A stretch of 64,000 nt of DNA. Source: Arthrobacter agilis (GTDB lineage: Bacteria; Actinomycetota; Actinomycetes; Actinomycetales; Micrococcaceae). Where the stretch lies: contig NZ_VHIM01000006.1 in assembly GCF_006494655.1 (NCBI RefSeq), positions 1-64,000 on the forward strand, given 5' to 3'. Of the stretch, positions 62,797 to 64,000 are shown piece by piece. The notes beneath the pieces are model-generated. The model was not told where the DNA came from. It worked only from the letters and a program-made list of their open reading frames with translations, and did not search any database. The position numbers and the translations under genes were made by a program. Position 1 is the first letter of the stretch. Each line of letters starts with the position of its first letter.

Positions 62797-63905
62797 CGGT
62801 TTCCCCTCGGTGTTCTGCGGCCGTCGGTACGGCCGATGCTGCGGCGCGAGCCGAGCGATGATATTCCGGAGCTGAGCCGTAGGGCGGCGTCGACGACGTC
62901 CTCCGGCGAGACGTTGGACAGGCAGGGATGGCCCTGGACGGGGCAGATCCGTGCCCGGCTCAGGGCGCAGGGCGCGTTCTGGTCGCCGAGGAGCTCCACC
63001 GGCACGCGGTAGGGTGCCCAGCGGACGGCGGGGACCACGGGTGAAAACAGGCACACCACCGGAGTGCCGACCGCGGCAGCCAGGTGCGCCGGACCTGTGT
63101 TGCCGGTGATCACGACGCTCGCGCCCGCGAGCACCGCTCCGAGGACCGGCAGGTCCGTCCGGCCGCCCAGATCCAGCGCTTCGGGTCCCGCCACGGTGGA
63201 GGTCAGTTCCGTCTCGCCCGGACCGCCGGTCACGACCACCCGGAAACCGGTCGCGGTCAGCAGTTCGACGGCGGCCGCGTGGTGCAGCGGCGGCCACGCT
63301 CGCGCCGGTACGGAGGCACCGGGATGCACGACGACGTAGGGGCCGCTCCCCACGAGTGCGGCCAGCTCGTCGGCGCCTGCGAGATTCGCGACCTGGAGCC
63401 GTCCGTCGTCGCCCGCGGGCAGGACATAGCCGGCCGCCTCGGCGATCCCCAGGGCCCGCTCGGCCTCCGGCTGGTCCTCCGGGAAGTCCTCCCCGGGCTT
63501 GAGCCGAACATCGAGGAGCGAGCCGGCGTAGTCCACGGACGCTCCGGCGATGCGTCTCACCCCGGCGAGGCGCAGGAGCAGGGCCAGCGGCAGCGGTGAC
63601 TGGTGGAAGGACGTGAGGATGACGGCCTCGTCCGCTCCGACGGCCACGACGGCATCGTGCAGCTCGGTCACCAGCCCGGGCGTCGGCTCCGGCGCCGGAT
63701 CGATGATCCACGGTGCGGACCACGTGATCACGTCGACGACCCCCGGCAGCAGCCGTGCCGCCGCAGCACCCTGTGGCCCGCAGAGCATGACGACGTCGTT
63801 GGGCGAGTCCCCGTGGTCGCCCGCGGCGATCGCGCGGACCGCCGGACCTGCGAGCAGCACATCGCCCGCGCTGTCCAGGCGTGCCACCAGGACGCGGCGC
63901 CTCAT
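62793..63905 (-). CDS. GT9 (heptosyltransferase-like) glycosyltransferase, copy 2
   Basis: A 370-residue GT9 protein: RRRVLVARLDSAGDVLLAGPAV at the N-terminus, VVVHPGASVPARAWPP near 190 and VITGNTGPAHLAAAVGTPVV near 260. A Cys-bearing tail (CALSRARICPVQGHPCLSNV, near 325) parallels the Cys-rich tail of copy 1. The start at 63905 overlaps the preceding stop (ATGA). It should transfer a heptose (or related sugar) to a cell-envelope glycan. Confidence 0.88.
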   Translation of the reverse strand: MRRRVLVARLDSAGDVLLAGPAVRAIAAGDHGDSPNDVVMLCGPQGAAAARLLPGVVDVITWSAPWIIDPAPEPTPGLVTELHDAVVAVGADEAVILTSFHQSPLPLALLLRLAGVRRIAGASVDYAGSLLDVRLKPGEDFPEDQPEAERALGIAEAAGYVLPAGDDGRLQVANLAGADELAALVGSGPYVVVHPGASVPARAWPPLHHAAAVELLTATGFRVVVTGGPGETELTSTVAGPEALDLGGRTDLPVLGAVLAGASVVITGNTGPAHLAAAVGTPVVCLFSPVVPAVRWAPYRVPVELLGDQNAPCALSRARICPVQGHPCLSNVSPEDVVDAALRLSSGISSLGSRRSIGRTDGRRTPRGNR

Positions 63906-64000
63906 GGCGTCCCCGCCCACAGCAGCTCGACGGCCTCGGCGAGACTGTCCGCCACGGCGGGAGCGGCGTCCACCTCGTTCTGGAGCGTGATGCCCGTCGG
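63902..64000 (-). CDS. C-terminal end of a coupled upstream gene (cut by window edge), possibly a heptose-bisphosphate phosphatase
   Basis: An open frame entering from the right edge gives 32 residues (T-L-Q-N-E-V-D-A-A-P-A-V, then S-L-A-E-A-V-E-L-L-W-A-G-T-P) and stops at 63902-63904, overlapping the GT9 start (ATGA). Too short to identify. GmhB, the HAD phosphatase needed between HldE steps, is the one missing core enzyme of the pathway, and this tail would suit a HAD-IIIA protein; that is a guess from context. Confidence 0.4.
   Translation of the reverse strand, partial: PTGITLQNEVDAAPAVADSLAEAVELLWAGTP

Overview
The window is high-GC DNA from an actinobacterium. Most likely it is a member of the Micrococcaceae close to Arthrobacter. 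This rests on family-level resemblance of the proteins, on actinobacterial gene neighbourhoods (leuCD beside an NdgR/LtbR-type IclR regulator, murA-plsC-gpsA-ddl, ilvBNC near serA), and on many start codons lying 6-7 nt behind a TANNNT hexamer, the usual look of leaderless actinobacterial transcripts. No plasmid, phage or CRISPR feature is visible. The only mobile DNA is the end of an IS481-type transposase at the left edge.

Left third (1-25 kb). After the transposase remnant come ribA, a LysR gene divergent from putA, and a YeiH-type membrane protein. A four-gene minus-strand chain murA-plsC-gpsA-ddl (cell wall and phospholipid) follows, three of its genes joined by 4-nt stop/start overlaps. 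leuCD diverge from ndgR across a 17-bp palindrome. Next are a DUF1697 gene, a membrane GGDEF-EAL protein, a metallo-beta-lactamase-fold hydrolase, two overlapping dynamin-like GTPases, and a gltX-HAD-tRNA-Gln-tRNA-Glu unit.

Middle (25-47 kb). A fumarylacetoacetase-family gene is followed by a pair that may be a cell-cell signalling module: a 46-residue secreted pro-peptide gene divergent from a TPR protein lacking a DNA-binding domain, across an AT-rich spacer. A second GGDEF-EAL protein follows. ilvE, leuB, ilvBNC, ilvD and serA make this a branched-chain amino acid and serine region. ilvB is preceded by a 15-codon leader peptide (Val-Val-Val-Val-Leu-Ile) and an intrinsic terminator, a classical attenuator. 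Between leuB and metG lie a DesK/NarL-type two-component pair, a soluble histidine kinase with a degenerate receiver domain, and a helical protein of unknown function. One palindrome type, TGGGA-N4-TCCCA, stands in front of both kinases.

Right third (47-64 kb). A hydroxyacid dehydrogenase, a PQQ-type sugar dehydrogenase lipoprotein, tRNA-Lys, a VOC protein, a cation efflux protein and a DUF2795 protein lead into a heptose/glycan cluster. It contains GmhA, two HldE-like kinase/nucleotidyltransferases, two GT9 heptosyltransferase-like proteins, two GT4-like and one GT2 glycosyltransferase, an aldehyde dehydrogenase and an SDR. The six-gene run at the right edge is linked throughout by 4-nt ATGA/GTGA overlaps and ends at a strong hairpin. 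An ADP-heptose pathway with heptosyltransferases in a Gram-positive without LPS is the largest unexplained system here; the small peptide/TPR pair is the most novel-looking small one.
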